From Planctomycetota bacterium (GTDB lineage Bacteria > Planctomycetota > Brocadiia > Brocadiales > Brocadiaceae), in contig VGXV01000010.1 of NCBI GenBank assembly GCA_016873165.1, positions 1 to 64,000 on the forward strand: a stretch of 64,000 bases of DNA, in the 5' to 3' direction. Under the pieces are notes generated by a model. That model saw only the letters and a list, made by a program, of their open reading frames with translations, was not told where the DNA came from and made no database searches. A program made the translations under genes and the position numbers. How positions within the stretch are numbered: position 1 is the first letter of the stretch; every line of letters begins with the position of its first letter. Of the stretch, positions 9,217-19,019 are shown one piece after another.

Positions 9217-10284
9217 ATGATGCGAAAAAGAAAGAGTATTAATGCGGACTCTGTGAAGAAAATAATTATCAGATCTCCAAACTGGGTTGGCGATGTGGTC
9301 ATGGCAACGCCTGCGTTTCGGTGTATTCGCGAAAATTTTCCGCATGCAAAAATAAGCATTCTTTTAAAGGCATATGTCAGAAAATTAATTGATAATGCGC
9401 CCTGGTTTGATGAAATTGTGCAGATGGACGCGAACAATTCAAAAGACAAGGCATCTGCTTCTCTTCTTGTGCAATTACGAAAAAACCGGTATGATCTTGG
9501 CTTTTTATTTCCGAATTCATTCAGTTCCGCCGCAATATTCTGGCTGGCAGGGGTGAAACATCGGATCGGTTACAAAAGGGATGCTCGCTCCTTTCTGCTT
9601 ACGAATGGTTTAAGCCGGTTGAAAGAGAATGGGAAATTTTTACCAACGTATATGGCGGATTACTACTTGCGTTTATGTCAGGAGGCAGGATGCAGCGTGC
9701 GTTCAAAGGAATTAGAATTGTTTGTTACCGGGAGGGGACAGGAACGCAGGGATGAAATTTTTAAGAAACACGGGTTCAATAATGGGAAACCACTGGTTCT
9801 TTTAAATCCAGGCGCATCGTACGGGTCTTCAAAATGTTGGACGGCAGAGGGATTTGCCCGGACGGCAGATATTATTCAATCAAAAGAGGCATGTAATATC
9901 GCTGTTGTATGCGCTCCTCATGAGGCTAAATTAGGAGAAGATATTAAACAGAAGGCAAAATCCGGAATAATAAATTTAGCGGACGGAGCGATAGATCTTG
10001 AAGTGCTGAAATCGATCATCCAAAAATGTGATGTGCTCATTTCCGTTGATTCCGGACCGCGGCACATTGCGGTGGCATTTAAAAAACCGGTTATTACATT
10101 GATGGGACCGAATGATCCGCGGTATTCGTATTCTCCCGATGAGATAGGCGAAGTAATACGCGCGGATGTGGATTGTCTTGCCTGCCAATTAAAAGTGTGT
10201 CCGAAAGACCACAGATGTATGATAAATATAAAACCGGAAAAGGTTGCAGGGGTAAGTCTGGAACTTATTCACAGAAAAAAATAA
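9217..10284 (+). CDS. waaF: Glycosyltransferase family 9, LPS heptosyltransferase II-like
   Basis: A 355-residue member of the ADP-heptose:LPS heptosyltransferase family. Diagnostic motifs are IRSPNWVGDVVMATPAFR near the N-terminus, LNPGASYGSSKCW in the middle and SVDSGPRHIAVA near the sugar-nucleotide site. The enzyme would add heptose to the lipid A-core oligosaccharide at the cytoplasmic face of the inner membrane, which implies a Gram-negative envelope. Start at one of two adjacent ATGs (9217 or 9220), preceded by G-rich sequence; a GTG at 9181 would add 12 unlikely residues. The gene is divergent from the kinase gene and converges on the antiporter gene. Confidence 0.85.
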   Translation: MMRKRKSINADSVKKIIIRSPNWVGDVVMATPAFRCIRENFPHAKISILLKAYVRKLIDNAPWFDEIVQMDANNSKDKASASLLVQLRKNRYDLGFLFPNSFSSAAIFWLAGVKHRIGYKRDARSFLLTNGLSRLKENGKFLPTYMADYYLRLCQEAGCSVRSKELELFVTGRGQERRDEIFKKHGFNNGKPLVLLNPGASYGSSKCWTAEGFARTADIIQSKEACNIAVVCAPHEAKLGEDIKQKAKSGIINLADGAIDLEVLKSIIQKCDVLISVDSGPRHIAVAFKKPVITLMGPNDPRYSYSPDEIGEVIRADVDCLACQLKVCPKDHRCMINIKPEKVAGVSLELIHRKK

Positions 10285-10327
10285 TCAGGGGTATTATGTG
10301 AGACAGGATGGTTCTTTGCAAAAACCG

Positions 10328-11284
10328 TCAGGAAAAACATTTTTTGTAAAGAAAAACAATATAAAGGCAATAACCGAACAGTAAAAAAATGCCTTCTCCC
10401 CGGCGGAGGATAAATTTTCTCTTAATCATGGGAATAAGCAGGAGGCTAAAGATTATCATGACAGGCATATCGGATCGCAAAGAAGAAGCATTAATCTTCA
10501 GTGGGTGGATAATCGCAGTAATCCCAAGCACCACAAGAATATTGAAAATATTGCTTCCCAGTACGTTTCCGATGCTGATATCTGCTTCTTTACGGAAGGC
10601 TGCGACCGTTGATATTGCTAATTCCGGCAAAGATGTGCCTACTGCGACAACGGAAAGGCCGATGATTAATTCACTCACGCCAAAACTGCGTGCCAGATAG
10701 ACGGCCGAAGTAACCAGCAGATGCGCTCCACCAACAAGCGTTGCCAGGCCAATAAAGATAAACAAAAGATCGATAACAAACGTGTTTTTTTTGTTAATAA
10801 AAACTAAGTATTCTTCATTAATTATCGTTGATTCTTTATCAGATTGCCGATAGATATAACAGGTATATATGATAATACCTCCTACCAGAAAGCAGCCCTC
10901 CAAACGTCCGAGAGTGCCGTTTCTGCACATCAAATATAGGAGGGCAGAGATTCCCAAGATAATGGGTATTTCCCTGCGGAGAAGTTTCATTTCCACTGTC
11001 AGCGGGAAGAGTGTTGCTGTTATTCCAAGCACCAATCCGATATTAGCGATATTACTTCCGACGACATTTCCGAGTGCGATATCATTTAAATGTTTTATAC
11101 CGGCAATAATTCCTGTGGTGAGTTCGGGGGCAGAGGTGCCGAAGGCGACAATGGTAAGTCCGATAACTACGGGTTTAATATTGAGAAAACAGGCGAATCG
11201 CGAGGCCCCTTTTACGAGCCACTCAGCACCAAAATAAAGGGAGGCTATGCCGGAAAAAAATAAAAAAAGTTGTAAAAAAAGCAT
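10328..11284 (-). CDS. Calcium/sodium antiporter, CaCA family (YrbG-like)
   Basis: A 318-residue inner-membrane exchanger with about ten hydrophobic segments and the two inverted alpha repeats of the family: FGTSAPELTTGI with GNVVGSNIANIG in the first half, and VGTSLPELAIS with GNVLGSNIFNI in the second. The Glu residues of the SAPEL and SLPEL motifs bind the cation. It exchanges Na+ or H+ for Ca2+. It ends 44 bases from waaF (convergent), and its start lies 70 bases from the HPt gene stop on the same strand. Confidence 0.93.
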   Translation of the reverse strand: MLFLQLFLFFSGIASLYFGAEWLVKGASRFACFLNIKPVVIGLTIVAFGTSAPELTTGIIAGIKHLNDIALGNVVGSNIANIGLVLGITATLFPLTVEMKLLRREIPIILGISALLYLMCRNGTLGRLEGCFLVGGIIIYTCYIYRQSDKESTIINEEYLVFINKKNTFVIDLLFIFIGLATLVGGAHLLVTSAVYLARSFGVSELIIGLSVVAVGTSLPELAISTVAAFRKEADISIGNVLGSNIFNILVVLGITAIIHPLKINASSLRSDMPVMIIFSLLLIPMIKRKFILRRGEGIFLLFGYCLYIVFLYKKCFS

Positions 11285-11353
11285 AGGTTAATTCATCGGT
11301 TATTATTGATGTGTATGCACTACCAATAGATTATACTGAAAAATTTGAAGAAA

Positions 11354-11674
11354 CTATTCATAAACAATTTTCACACGGCGAAGGTATGAAGAAAGAGTAT
11401 TTAATTGATGTATGATGTCTTTCGGGGTTTTATTTTTTGCCGCTATTTCTATGATAGCTCCTATGTCGCTTATTGCATCAAACCCGTATCCGCCCCCGGA
11501 ACCTTTCATGCTATGCCCGAGAATACGGATCGTTTCATAATCACTACTCTTTAGCGCTTCATTGATTTTCAATATGTCATTATGGCGGTTTCTTATAAAA
11601 TCGGGAACGATTTCTTTCAGGTCGGGGTCTATGCGGACAATAATGTCTTTTTGTGTGTTATTGTTTTGTTCCAC
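11354..11674 (-). CDS. HPt phosphotransfer protein
   Basis: A 106-residue four-helix histidine phosphotransfer protein. The phosphoacceptor is H54 in the motif GHSMKGSGGGYG. It takes a phosphoryl group from the receiver of a hybrid kinase and passes it to a response regulator. Its first codons overlap the 3' end of the upstream hybrid kinase gene by 17 bases, which implies translational coupling and a shared relay. No free-standing output regulator follows in this group. Confidence 0.88.
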   Translation of the reverse strand: MEQNNNTQKDIIVRIDPDLKEIVPDFIRNRHNDILKINEALKSSDYETIRILGHSMKGSGGGYGFDAISDIGAIIEIAAKNKTPKDIIHQLNTLSSYLRRVKIVYE

Positions 11675-13454
11675 GTTCTTTGCCTCCTGTAAAGTTTTCT
11701 ATAACCTCAATGAGACGCGCCTTCTTTATGGGTTTTGTGATGTGTCCGTTACATCCGGTGGCAAGGCTTTTTTCTCTGTGTTCACTTAGTGCGTGGGCGG
11801 TAAGCGCTATTATCGGAGTCGGGTCTTTCCCATGCGTTTTTTCCCATTCTCTGATTTTTTTTGTAGCAGTATAACCATCCATTACCGGCATTTCAATATC
11901 CATGAGAACGATATCGTAGGCGTTTGAAACAAATTTTTCTATCGCAACCTCCCCGTTTTCTGCTGTATCAATAAAAAGAGGATATTTTTTCAGATACGCG
12001 AGAATCAATATCTGATTGTCATGATTGTCTTCGACGAGTAAAATTTTACGCGGAACATCGAACGAAGTTATCTTTGGCTGTATTTTTTCTTTTTCTACTG
12101 CCGCTTGTGTGCTTTGCTTAAAGGCAGCAGTGAATGAAAAAACGCTTCCCTTATTTGGCTCGCTTTCCACCCAAATAGCTCCCCCCATTAATTCAACCAT
12201 CCGTTTGCAAATAGCCAGCCCGAGTCCGGTGCCGCCGTATTTTCGTGTAGTAGAGGAATCTGCCTGGGCAAAGGCGTCGAATATTTTTTCCTGTTTTTCT
12301 TTCGGAATACCAATGCCGGTATCTGCAACGGAAAAGAGCAGGGTGCAGGGATATGTTTCTTTGTTTTGGGCGCTTACCGCAAGGGAGACTCTTCCTTTGC
12401 CGGTGAATTTTATTGCGTTTCCTATCAGATTAATAATTATCTGTCGCAGACAAATTTGATCTCCCATCAGTACTTCGGGAATATTCTTTTCTATTGAGCA
12501 AACAAGCTCCACCCCTTTTTTATGGGCAGCGGGTTGCATCATTGCGATAATTTCTTCAATAACATGTCTTAAGTGAAAAGGTTCTTCAGAAAGTTCAAAT
12601 TGTCCGGCTTCTATTTTTGAAAGATCGAGGATGTCGTTAATTAAACGTAAAAGGGTTTCACCGGCATTATTTAAAATACGAAGATATTTTTTTTGTTCTG
12701 CTGTTAGTTCTGCCTCTGCAAGAAGCTCTGCGGTTCCCAGGATGGAATTAAGCGGAGTGCGGATTTCATGACTCATACGTGCCAAAAATTCGCTTTTCGC
12801 ATTGTTTGCCTCCTTTGCTTCTTCAGCGAATACTCGCGCCTGTTCTTTTGCTTCCTGCGCGTTCTTTCTTAAATCCTCGGAAATCATCAGGTTTTTCTTC
12901 AATTCACGGGTTGCGTCTTCCGCTATGATTCTTGCTTTTTCGACTTCAGCTTCAGCATTTTTCCGTTCGGTAATATCTGTTATAGTGGCGACATAATTTT
13001 TCTTCTGCGAACTGTTTTTAATGCCCGGAAATATTACGCAAACACCCACACACAACACCCATGAAATACTTCCGTCTGGCCGGACAAGACGAAATTCCGA
13101 ATGAAAGGTGGCAAAGTTTTTTGTCACTTTTTTCCACTCTTCAAGAACTCGTTCTTTGTCATCAGGATGCAAGGCTTTTGTCCAGCCATCTCCCAGGGAT
13201 TCATTTGCCGTCAATCCTGAAATTTCACACCACTGTTCATTTACATAGGAAAAATTTCCATCCGTATCCGCATAAAATATTCCTACGGGCAGGATGTTTG
13301 TAATGGTGCGATAGCGTCTCTCCTTTTCTTCAAGGGCGTCTTTTTCCTGTTTGTATTCGGAAAGCAGCGCTGTTAATTTTGCGCACTGCGCCCGCAGTGA
13401 TTCGATTTCTTTTTCAGGAGCCGGGGTATCCGGAGAGGTTTGTTGAATAGACAT
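11658..13454 (-). CDS. Hybrid sensor histidine kinase (PAS-HisKA-HATPase-REC)
   Basis: A 598-residue soluble hybrid kinase. An N-terminal coiled coil (about 15-48) leads into one PAS domain with PAC tail (about 49-165), a second helical linker (165-220), HisKA with H229 in [12 protein letters not shown], and an HATPase domain with NLIGNAIKFT, DTGIGIP and GTGLGL. The C-terminal receiver has the acceptor Asp in IVLMDIEMPVMDG. No membrane segment is visible, so it should sense a cytoplasmic cue. It lies between another hybrid kinase and the HPt gene, all leftward. Confidence 0.95.
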   Translation of the reverse strand: MSIQQTSPDTPAPEKEIESLRAQCAKLTALLSEYKQEKDALEEKERRYRTITNILPVGIFYADTDGNFSYVNEQWCEISGLTANESLGDGWTKALHPDDKERVLEEWKKVTKNFATFHSEFRLVRPDGSISWVLCVGVCVIFPGIKNSSQKKNYVATITDITERKNAEAEVEKARIIAEDATRELKKNLMISEDLRKNAQEAKEQARVFAEEAKEANNAKSEFLARMSHEIRTPLNSILGTAELLAEAELTAEQKKYLRILNNAGETLLRLINDILDLSKIEAGQFELSEEPFHLRHVIEEIIAMMQPAAHKKGVELVCSIEKNIPEVLMGDQICLRQIIINLIGNAIKFTGKGRVSLAVSAQNKETYPCTLLFSVADTGIGIPKEKQEKIFDAFAQADSSTTRKYGGTGLGLAICKRMVELMGGAIWVESEPNKGSVFSFTAAFKQSTQAAVEKEKIQPKITSFDVPRKILLVEDNHDNQILILAYLKKYPLFIDTAENGEVAIEKFVSNAYDIVLMDIEMPVMDGYTATKKIREWEKTHGKDPTPIIALTAHALSEHREKSLATGCNGHITKPIKKARLIEVIENFTGGKERGTKQ

Positions 13455-13533
13455 GGTTTTTTAATAAAAAAGTATGTTCATTGTGGACAGTAATATTATT
13501 TTGCATGTGGGCCGATATTTGAAAAAAAACAAG

Positions 13534-15471
13534 TTATCCAAGAATCATCCATTTGTGGATTATTTGTAAAAGAGTATTTTTTTTCATTGGTTTTGTAATA
13601 CAATCATCCATCCCGTGCTCCAGACATTTTTCACGAATGCCCTTCAATGCGTGTGCGGTAAGAGCAATTATCGGAATGTGTGTTAAACCCTGATTTTGTT
13701 CCCGGATCCTGATTTCTTTTGCAGCGGAAAACCCGTCCAGTTCCGGCATTTCTATATCCATCAGGATTAAATCATAATGAATTTTTTGCAGCGCTTCAAC
13801 GGCAAGTTTGCCGTTTGCCGCGATATCAACAGCATAACCCGCTTTTTCCAGGATTGTTTTTGCGAGATACTGGTTATCGGTATTATCTTCCACCAGAAGC
13901 AGTTTGACGTGCGATTTTTCAAAATGCGGTGTTTTTTTCGGATCGGAAGAAAAATATTTCGTGTTCTCCCTATTTTTTGGCACGTGAAATGGCACGGTAA
14001 AGTGAAAACATGATCCTTTGTCTTTTTCACTTTCAATCCATATCTTTCCCCCCATCATTTCAACAAGTGACTTTGATATGCTTAAGCCCAAACCCGTGCC
14101 GCCGTATTTTCGGGTAATGGAAGTATCCGCTTGCGAGAATTTTTCAAAAAGGTTTTTTTGATGTGTTTTTGAAATGCCAATGCCGGTATCGGAAACCATA
14201 AAGTGAACTTCAAAAACATGTCCGGGTGAACAACAATCATGGTTAGTATGCGGTTTAATAGAGAGCAAAACAGAACCTTTTTCGGTGAATTTTATCGCGT
14301 TGTCAATCAGATTCATGAGAATCTGGCGTAAACGGTTCGGGTCTCCTATGAGGATGTCCGGCAGGCAATTGTTTTCTATGGCGTATGTTAAGGTTATTCC
14401 TTTTGCGACAGCGCGGAATTTCATTGTTTCAATAATATTTTCAATAATTTTTTTGGGAGAAAAATGGATGAAGTCTATTTCCATAAACCCGGATTCAATC
14501 TTGGAAAGGTCCAGAATATCATTTATAAGCATAAGGAGAGAATCAGAAGACGATTTTATTGTTGTCAAATAACGGCGTTGTTCCTCGGTTAATTCTGTGT
14601 CCAATGCCAGTTCTGTCATTCCTATTATTGCATTCATAGGGGTGCGGATTTCATGGCTCATGCGTGCTAAAAATTCGCTTTTCGCGATAGTTGCCGATTC
14701 TGCCGCCTCCTTTGCTTTCTGCAGTTCCTCTTCTGCATGTTTTCTTAAGGTAATATCTTCGGCAATAGAAGAGAAATAAATTATTTCTCCCGATTGGTTT
14801 TTAATAGGAGAGATAGATGTGGAAATCCAGTATAGTTCGCCATTCTTTTTCTTATTACAGAGATCTCCCATCCAGACATTTCCTGAAGTAATTGCTTTCC
14901 ATAGGTCTTTATATACTTCCGGAGAAGTAAGACCTGATTTCAGTATCCGGGTATGTTTTCCGGATATTTCCGCAGAGGAATAGCCGGTGAGTTGCAGGAA
15001 TTTATGATTGGTATATTCTATTATTCCTGAAGGATTGGTAAGAAATATTGCTGCGGAGCTTTGATTCATTGCATGTGATAATGTTCTGAATCGGGTAGTG
15101 ACATCCCTCACTATGGCAGTAAACGTGTATTGGTTTCCGTTTCTTGTTTCACTTATTGCCAGATCGATAGGGAAAAGAGTTCCGTCTTTACGTTTTCCCG
15201 TAAATTCCCCTCCGGTGGCGAGTACTTTTTTAATGCCTGTTTTTAAGTAATGTGCCAGATATTCATCGTGTTTGCTTCTGTAAGGTTCCGGCATTAAAAT
15301 GTTGATATTCTTGCCAATAACTTCTTTTTTTTGATATCCGAACAGTTTTTCAGAGGCTTTATTAAATATTTCAATGGTTCCGTGATGATTAATGACAATA
15401 ATCCCATCAGCCGCACTATCAATAATGGCAACCATTTTCGAGGGGTTTTTTTCAATTTCTTCTGGAGTCAT
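13534..15471 (-). CDS. Hybrid sensor histidine kinase (PAS-PAS-HisKA-HATPase-REC)
   Basis: A 645-residue cytoplasmic hybrid kinase. Two PAS domains (about 12-125 and 130-243) resemble FixL/redox-type PAS sequences. H273 lies in [12 protein letters not shown], followed by the ATPase boxes [17 protein letters not shown] and GTGLGLS, then a receiver with its Asp in [13 protein letters not shown]. It is the first gene of the leftward kinase-kinase-HPt group, 79 bases before the second kinase. The two kinases are similar through the catalytic core and receiver, suggesting an old duplication. Confidence 0.95.
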   Translation of the reverse strand: MTPEEIEKNPSKMVAIIDSAADGIIVINHHGTIEIFNKASEKLFGYQKKEVIGKNINILMPEPYRSKHDEYLAHYLKTGIKKVLATGGEFTGKRKDGTLFPIDLAISETRNGNQYTFTAIVRDVTTRFRTLSHAMNQSSAAIFLTNPSGIIEYTNHKFLQLTGYSSAEISGKHTRILKSGLTSPEVYKDLWKAITSGNVWMGDLCNKKKNGELYWISTSISPIKNQSGEIIYFSSIAEDITLRKHAEEELQKAKEAAESATIAKSEFLARMSHEIRTPMNAIIGMTELALDTELTEEQRRYLTTIKSSSDSLLMLINDILDLSKIESGFMEIDFIHFSPKKIIENIIETMKFRAVAKGITLTYAIENNCLPDILIGDPNRLRQILMNLIDNAIKFTEKGSVLLSIKPHTNHDCCSPGHVFEVHFMVSDTGIGISKTHQKNLFEKFSQADTSITRKYGGTGLGLSISKSLVEMMGGKIWIESEKDKGSCFHFTVPFHVPKNRENTKYFSSDPKKTPHFEKSHVKLLLVEDNTDNQYLAKTILEKAGYAVDIAANGKLAVEALQKIHYDLILMDIEMPELDGFSAAKEIRIREQNQGLTHIPIIALTAHALKGIREKCLEHGMDDCITKPMKKNTLLQIIHKWMILG

Positions 15472-15520
15472 TTTCCGGTAATATGAAAAAAATTGGTATC
15501 TATTCAGCGAGATTTACCAT

Positions 15521-15609
15521 ATTCCCCCTTAATAAAGGGGGTTAGGGGGTTGTCTTACATTTTAATATTTTATTACAACCCCCTGAGTCCCCCTTTTTTA
15601 AGGGGGATT
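15521..15609. repeat. CCCCCTT-type palindromic element, copy 1
   Basis: A long imperfect inverted repeat. Each arm is itself a hairpin of CCCCCTT..AAGGGGG plus an AGGGGGTTGT/ACAACCCCCT segment. The same design recurs at 56601-56689 and 57078-57163. It could form a strong hairpin at the RNA level. It belongs to the gap 15472-15906, which also holds the repeats at 15617 and 15741 but no gene. Confidence 0.75.
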
Positions 15610-15616
15610 CAGTGTG

Positions 15617-15705
15617 GGTAGGGTGGATAAAGGCGCTGGTTTTTGCGCCGTATCCACCAACGATTATCGCATGAATGGTGGATTCGCTCCGATTAATCCA
15701 CCCTT
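15617..15705. repeat. GGTAGGGTGG-type inverted-repeat element, copy 1
   Basis: Starts with GGTAGGGTGG and ends with CCACCCT; inside are GGCGC..GCGCC and GGTGGATTCG..TAATCCACC arms. Related elements lie at 35716-35803 and 48697-48831. It directly follows the CCCCCTT-type element. Confidence 0.65.
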
Positions 15706-15740
15706 ATAAGTCTGTACGTTTTATTAAAACATGGCAGAAG

Positions 15741-15764
15741 TTACAAAAAATCGGGAATGCTCCC
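15741..15764 (+). repeat. Solitary end of a GGGAGCATTCCC-type element
   Basis: One 24-base terminus (TTACAAAAAATCGGG then AATGCTCCC) matching the ends of the elements at 52258-52415 and 62446-62585. No partner end is visible nearby, so it looks like a remnant. Confidence 0.5.
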
Positions 15765-15906
15765 TTTGCGACGTTTATTTTCCTTTATTAAAAGGAAAAA
15801 TTTTTGAATCAAAAATATTTTATAATTGTGTGTGAAAAAACACAAGAAGTGTTTCCATTCAGAATATATACGGTAATCGCTAACCGGGAACGTACCCGTT
15901 CCAAAC

Positions 15907-16470
15907 TCATTTTCCGTATGCCGGCAAAAGTGTTTCCGGGATATTGTTTAATGTCTGGGATTCCCGGTCTTTTTTTGAGAGAATCGGCGCGGTGACCTGC
16001 CACGATATGTTTATTGAAGGGTCCGACCAGAGTATTCCAAAATCATCATTGGGATAGTAAATGTCTGTGCATTTATAAATGACATCTGCCGTCTCACTTA
16101 ACACCCGAAAACCATGAGCGAATCCTTCCGGGATATATAACTGATGTTTGTTTTCAGAAGATAACCTGACTCCAACCCATTTCCCAAAAGAAGGCGATCC
16201 TCGCCGGATATCTACCGCGACATCAAAAATTTCTCCCGAGACGACATAAACGAGTTTCCCCTGCGGGTGCGAGAGTTGATAGTGCAGACCCCGTATCGTA
16301 TTTTTTACTGAATGGGAGTGGTTGTCCTGTACAAATTGTCCGGGAATTCCCCCTTCCATATATTTTTTTTGATGAAAGGTTTCCAGAAAGAAACCACGTT
16401 CATCCCTGAAAACGTGTGGCTTGATGAGCACAACTTCAGGCAGGGCGGTTTTTATGAATTCACAGGCCAT
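15907..16470 (-). CDS. rfbC: dTDP-4-dehydrorhamnose 3,5-epimerase
   Basis: A 187-residue cupin enzyme of dTDP-L-rhamnose synthesis (RmlC). It epimerises C3 and C5 of the 4-keto sugar. The conserved elements are [12 protein letters not shown], the catalytic His in [22 protein letters not shown] and IPEGFAHGF. Length is normal. Its start overlaps the end of rfbA by 11 bases, a typical rfb operon. rfbB and rfbD are not in the window, so the pathway is completed elsewhere. Rhamnose would go to LPS O-chain or exopolysaccharide. Confidence 0.95.
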   Translation of the reverse strand: MACEFIKTALPEVVLIKPHVFRDERGFFLETFHQKKYMEGGIPGQFVQDNHSHSVKNTIRGLHYQLSHPQGKLVYVVSGEIFDVAVDIRRGSPSFGKWVGVRLSSENKHQLYIPEGFAHGFRVLSETADVIYKCTDIYYPNDDFGILWSDPSINISWQVTAPILSKKDRESQTLNNIPETLLPAYGK

Positions 16471-17350
16471 ACTCTTTTATTTCCTCTTCATTAATAACCG
16501 CCATTATGTAACGGCCATAATCGTTTTTTAGCATATCTAGGGCAAGCTCTTTTAATTGTGTCCGGTTAATATATCCTAAACGATATGCGATTTCTTCGAT
16601 ACAGGCGATTTTTATTCCCTGCCGTTCCTGTATTGCCTGTACGAAGCTGGATGCCTGCTGAAGAGATTCATGTGTCCCGGTGTCAAGCCATGCGAAACCT
16701 CTCCCTAATAATTCTACGCAAAGATCGCCTCTTTTTAAATACGTGATATTTACGTCCGTAATTTCCAGCTCGCCCCTGGCAGAAGGTTTCAGGTTTTCCG
16801 CAATGTTTATCACATCATTGTCATAGAAATAAATGCCGGGAATGGCGTATTTTGATTTCGGTTTGTTTGGTTTTTCTTCAATACTGATCACCTTTCCACT
16901 CTGGTCGAATTCCACGACGCCGTATCGTTCTGGGTCCTGAACATGATATCCAAAGATTAGACCGCCGCGCTTAATTTGTGTCGCTTTTCGTAATATTTCA
17001 CAAAGGCCGTGTCCGTAAAAAATATTATCTCCGAGGATAAGGACTACCGGGTCTTTGCCGATAAAGGATTTTCCGATAATAAAGGCCTGGGCCAAACCTT
17101 CCGGGAAGGGCTGTTCCGCGTAACAGATTGAAATGTTCAAATGCGAACCGTTTCCGAGCAATTCTTTAAATTGCGGCAGATCCCGTGGTGTAGAGATGAT
17201 GAGTATTTCTTTTATCCCCGCCAGCATGAGCACCGACAAGGGATAATAAATCATGGGTTTATCAAAAACGGGCAAAAGCTGTTTGCTTACTGCCTTTGTG
17301 ATGGGATAAAGCCGGGTGCCTGAACCGCCGGCCAGGATTATGCCTTTCAT
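16460..17350 (-). CDS. rfbA: Glucose-1-phosphate thymidylyltransferase
   Basis: A 296-residue nucleotidyltransferase (RmlA) that joins dTTP and glucose 1-phosphate to dTDP-glucose, the first step to dTDP-rhamnose. The nucleotide motif [20 protein letters not shown] is at residues 8-27, with [11 protein letters not shown], the sugar-binding [16 protein letters not shown] and LDTGTHESL further on. Length is that of the housekeeping family. It lies upstream of and overlaps rfbC. The REC-PP2C gene precedes it by 58 bases on the same strand. Confidence 0.96.
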   Translation of the reverse strand: MKGIILAGGSGTRLYPITKAVSKQLLPVFDKPMIYYPLSVLMLAGIKEILIISTPRDLPQFKELLGNGSHLNISICYAEQPFPEGLAQAFIIGKSFIGKDPVVLILGDNIFYGHGLCEILRKATQIKRGGLIFGYHVQDPERYGVVEFDQSGKVISIEEKPNKPKSKYAIPGIYFYDNDVINIAENLKPSARGELEITDVNITYLKRGDLCVELLGRGFAWLDTGTHESLQQASSFVQAIQERQGIKIACIEEIAYRLGYINRTQLKELALDMLKNDYGRYIMAVINEEEIKEYGL

Positions 17351-17408
17351 AGGAGAGTTTCTTTTTAATAGGTTATCGTCTTGTAAATGTTAAATGTGGA
17401 TCCTGTTT

Positions 17409-18101
17409 TTATCCTTTGAATTCAAACGCAAGAAGGCTGACATCGTCTTTTAAAGGAGTATTGTTTCCAAATTGTAACAGGGAATTCATTACTTCATCAA
17501 GCATTTTATCTACAGGCAAATCTTTTGTGTCATGTAGCAATAAGTGAAAATTTTTCTCGCCGTATATTTCTTCTCTGGCATTTTGGAATTCGGTCACTCC
17601 GTCTGTATACATAATAACACGGTCTCCTGTGTGTAATTTTTTTTGTTCTTCTTCAAAGGAAACAATTCCATTCATTCCTATAATAGTTCCGCCTTTTTCC
17701 ATACGCTCTATATATCCGTCAGGATGCAAAATCAAAGGAGGCGGATGTCCGGCGTTACAGTAAGTAACAGAAGATTCTTTTGAATTAACGACAAGGTAAC
17801 TGATGCTGAAATATTTGTTGAATCTTTCCATGGGATATTCTTTATCCAGCGCTTCAAGTACGTTTTTCGGGGAAATGGAAGCAGTCGGTTGTTCTATTGA
17901 AGAGGAAAGAGATTGCTTTGTTATCAATCCTGTTTTAGTTTGAAGGGATTGATAAACGGCCAGCGATACCATGGCCGCAGGAACACCGTGTCCGCTCACA
18001 TCCAGCATATAAACTATGCACTCATTTGTGTTGGGCTCTAAGATATTAATTAATTCCCTGTTGTCAGCATCGTCATCGACGATCAGAATTTTTTCCTTCA
18101 T
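17409..18101 (-). CDS. PP2C/SpoIIE-type phosphatase with a deleted receiver
   Basis: A 230-residue frame. Residues 1-22 (KEKILIVDDDADNRELINIL) are the first strand and helix of a response-regulator receiver. The text then jumps to the middle of a SpoIIE/PP2C phosphatase (YMLDVSGHGVPAAM, then NAGHPPPL, VIMYTDGVTE and PLKDDVSLLAFEF). The rest of the receiver, including its acceptor Asp, and the first strands of the phosphatase with the usual GGDYYD metal site are missing. The simplest reading is an in-frame internal deletion in a REC-PP2C gene, leaving an open but probably inactive frame. Such proteins normally act as RsbU-like regulators of anti-sigma factor antagonists. Confidence 0.75.
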   Translation of the reverse strand: MKEKILIVDDDADNRELINILEPNTNECIVYMLDVSGHGVPAAMVSLAVYQSLQTKTGLITKQSLSSSIEQPTASISPKNVLEALDKEYPMERFNKYFSISYLVVNSKESSVTYCNAGHPPPLILHPDGYIERMEKGGTIIGMNGIVSFEEEQKKLHTGDRVIMYTDGVTEFQNAREEIYGEKNFHLLLHDTKDLPVDKMLDEVMNSLLQFGNNTPLKDDVSLLAFEFKG

Positions 18102-18533
18102 AGTTGCAGAAGATTTTTACATGTAAAAATTGAATTAAAAACAAAAGACGTTTTTAAAGAATACGAACGTGGAAGAATAAGAATTATAGCTAAAACTGAA
18201 CCATATTTTACAAAAAAGTAAAAAATTTAATAAATTAGATTATTGTGTGGAAATATTATGGAAATAAAAGAAAATATTATATACCGCTGGCGATAGTAAT
18301 TAAAAAAAGTTCATATTTATCGGGAAAATGGCATGACCAAAAGAAAAGCGTATGGTTTTAAATACCCCAATTCTGTAAAAAATACCACAATATGGTATAA
18401 AAGCCATAATTAGTAGGAGCATGAATTTAGGGAAGAAGAGAAGCAATACTTTGGAATATGAGGTGTTAGTGGAGCAATAAAAAACCATGAATACTCTTTT
18501 GATACACAAAGGATTCTGTTAAGATTGAAGTCA
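18102..18533. other. AT-rich divergent intergenic region
   Basis: About 430 bases between the leftward phosphatase gene and rightward folK. A short inverted repeat ATACC..GGTAT near 18394-18410 is followed by AAAAGCC, but no convincing promoter pair was found. A minus-strand frame of 69 residues (18300-18509) has no ribosome site or family features and is not called. Confidence 0.4.
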
Positions 18534-19004
18534 ATGGAAATAGTATATATTGCTTTAGGCGCTAATTTGGGCGATAGAGAGAAAAACATGAGGAATGCTC
18601 ACGGGCATATAATGAGACTTGAAGGGATTCAGCCGGGAAAGATTTCGAAGTTTTATGAAACGGCCCCTTTCGGAGGGCCGGCGCAGCCGATGTTTTTAAA
18701 TGCGGCGCTTGAGATAAAAACATCGATGAGCCCCCATCAATTGCTGGAAGAACTTCAACGGATTGAACTGCATATGGGGAGGATACGCAAGGAAAAATGG
18801 GGGCCGAGAACCATTGATCTTGATATTGTGTTTTTTGGCGACAGAATTGTGGAAGATGCGCAATTAAAGATCCCTCATCCGTTGATGCATGAAAGGATGT
18901 TTGTTCTGGAACCTCTTGCTGAAATCGCGCCGAATGCGGCTCATCCCGTTTTGAAAAAAACGGTATTTCAAATGTATCAGGAACTCAAAACGTTTCATCA
19001 ATAA
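18534..19004 (+). CDS. folK: 2-amino-4-hydroxy-6-hydroxymethyldihydropteridine pyrophosphokinase
   Basis: A 156-residue HPPK of folate synthesis. It transfers pyrophosphate from ATP to the pterin alcohol before dihydropteroate synthase. Family motifs are YIALGANLGDREKN, FYETAPFGGPAQPMFLNAA, GPRTIDLDIVFFGD and IPHPLMHERMFVLEPL. The ATG at 18534 gives the normal N-terminus; a TTG at 18525 is better spaced from the upstream AAAGGA and cannot be excluded. It opens a rightward run with lptF/G and comF. Confidence 0.93.
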   Translation: MEIVYIALGANLGDREKNMRNAHGHIMRLEGIQPGKISKFYETAPFGGPAQPMFLNAALEIKTSMSPHQLLEELQRIELHMGRIRKEKWGPRTIDLDIVFFGDRIVEDAQLKIPHPLMHERMFVLEPLAEIAPNAAHPVLKKTVFQMYQELKTFHQ

Positions 19005-19019
19005 GGATTGCAAAAGTAA

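Noticed and set aside
18300-18509. 69-residue minus-strand frame between the phosphatase gene and folK
   Set aside because: AT-rich, hydrophobic by composition, no ribosome site, no recognisable motif.
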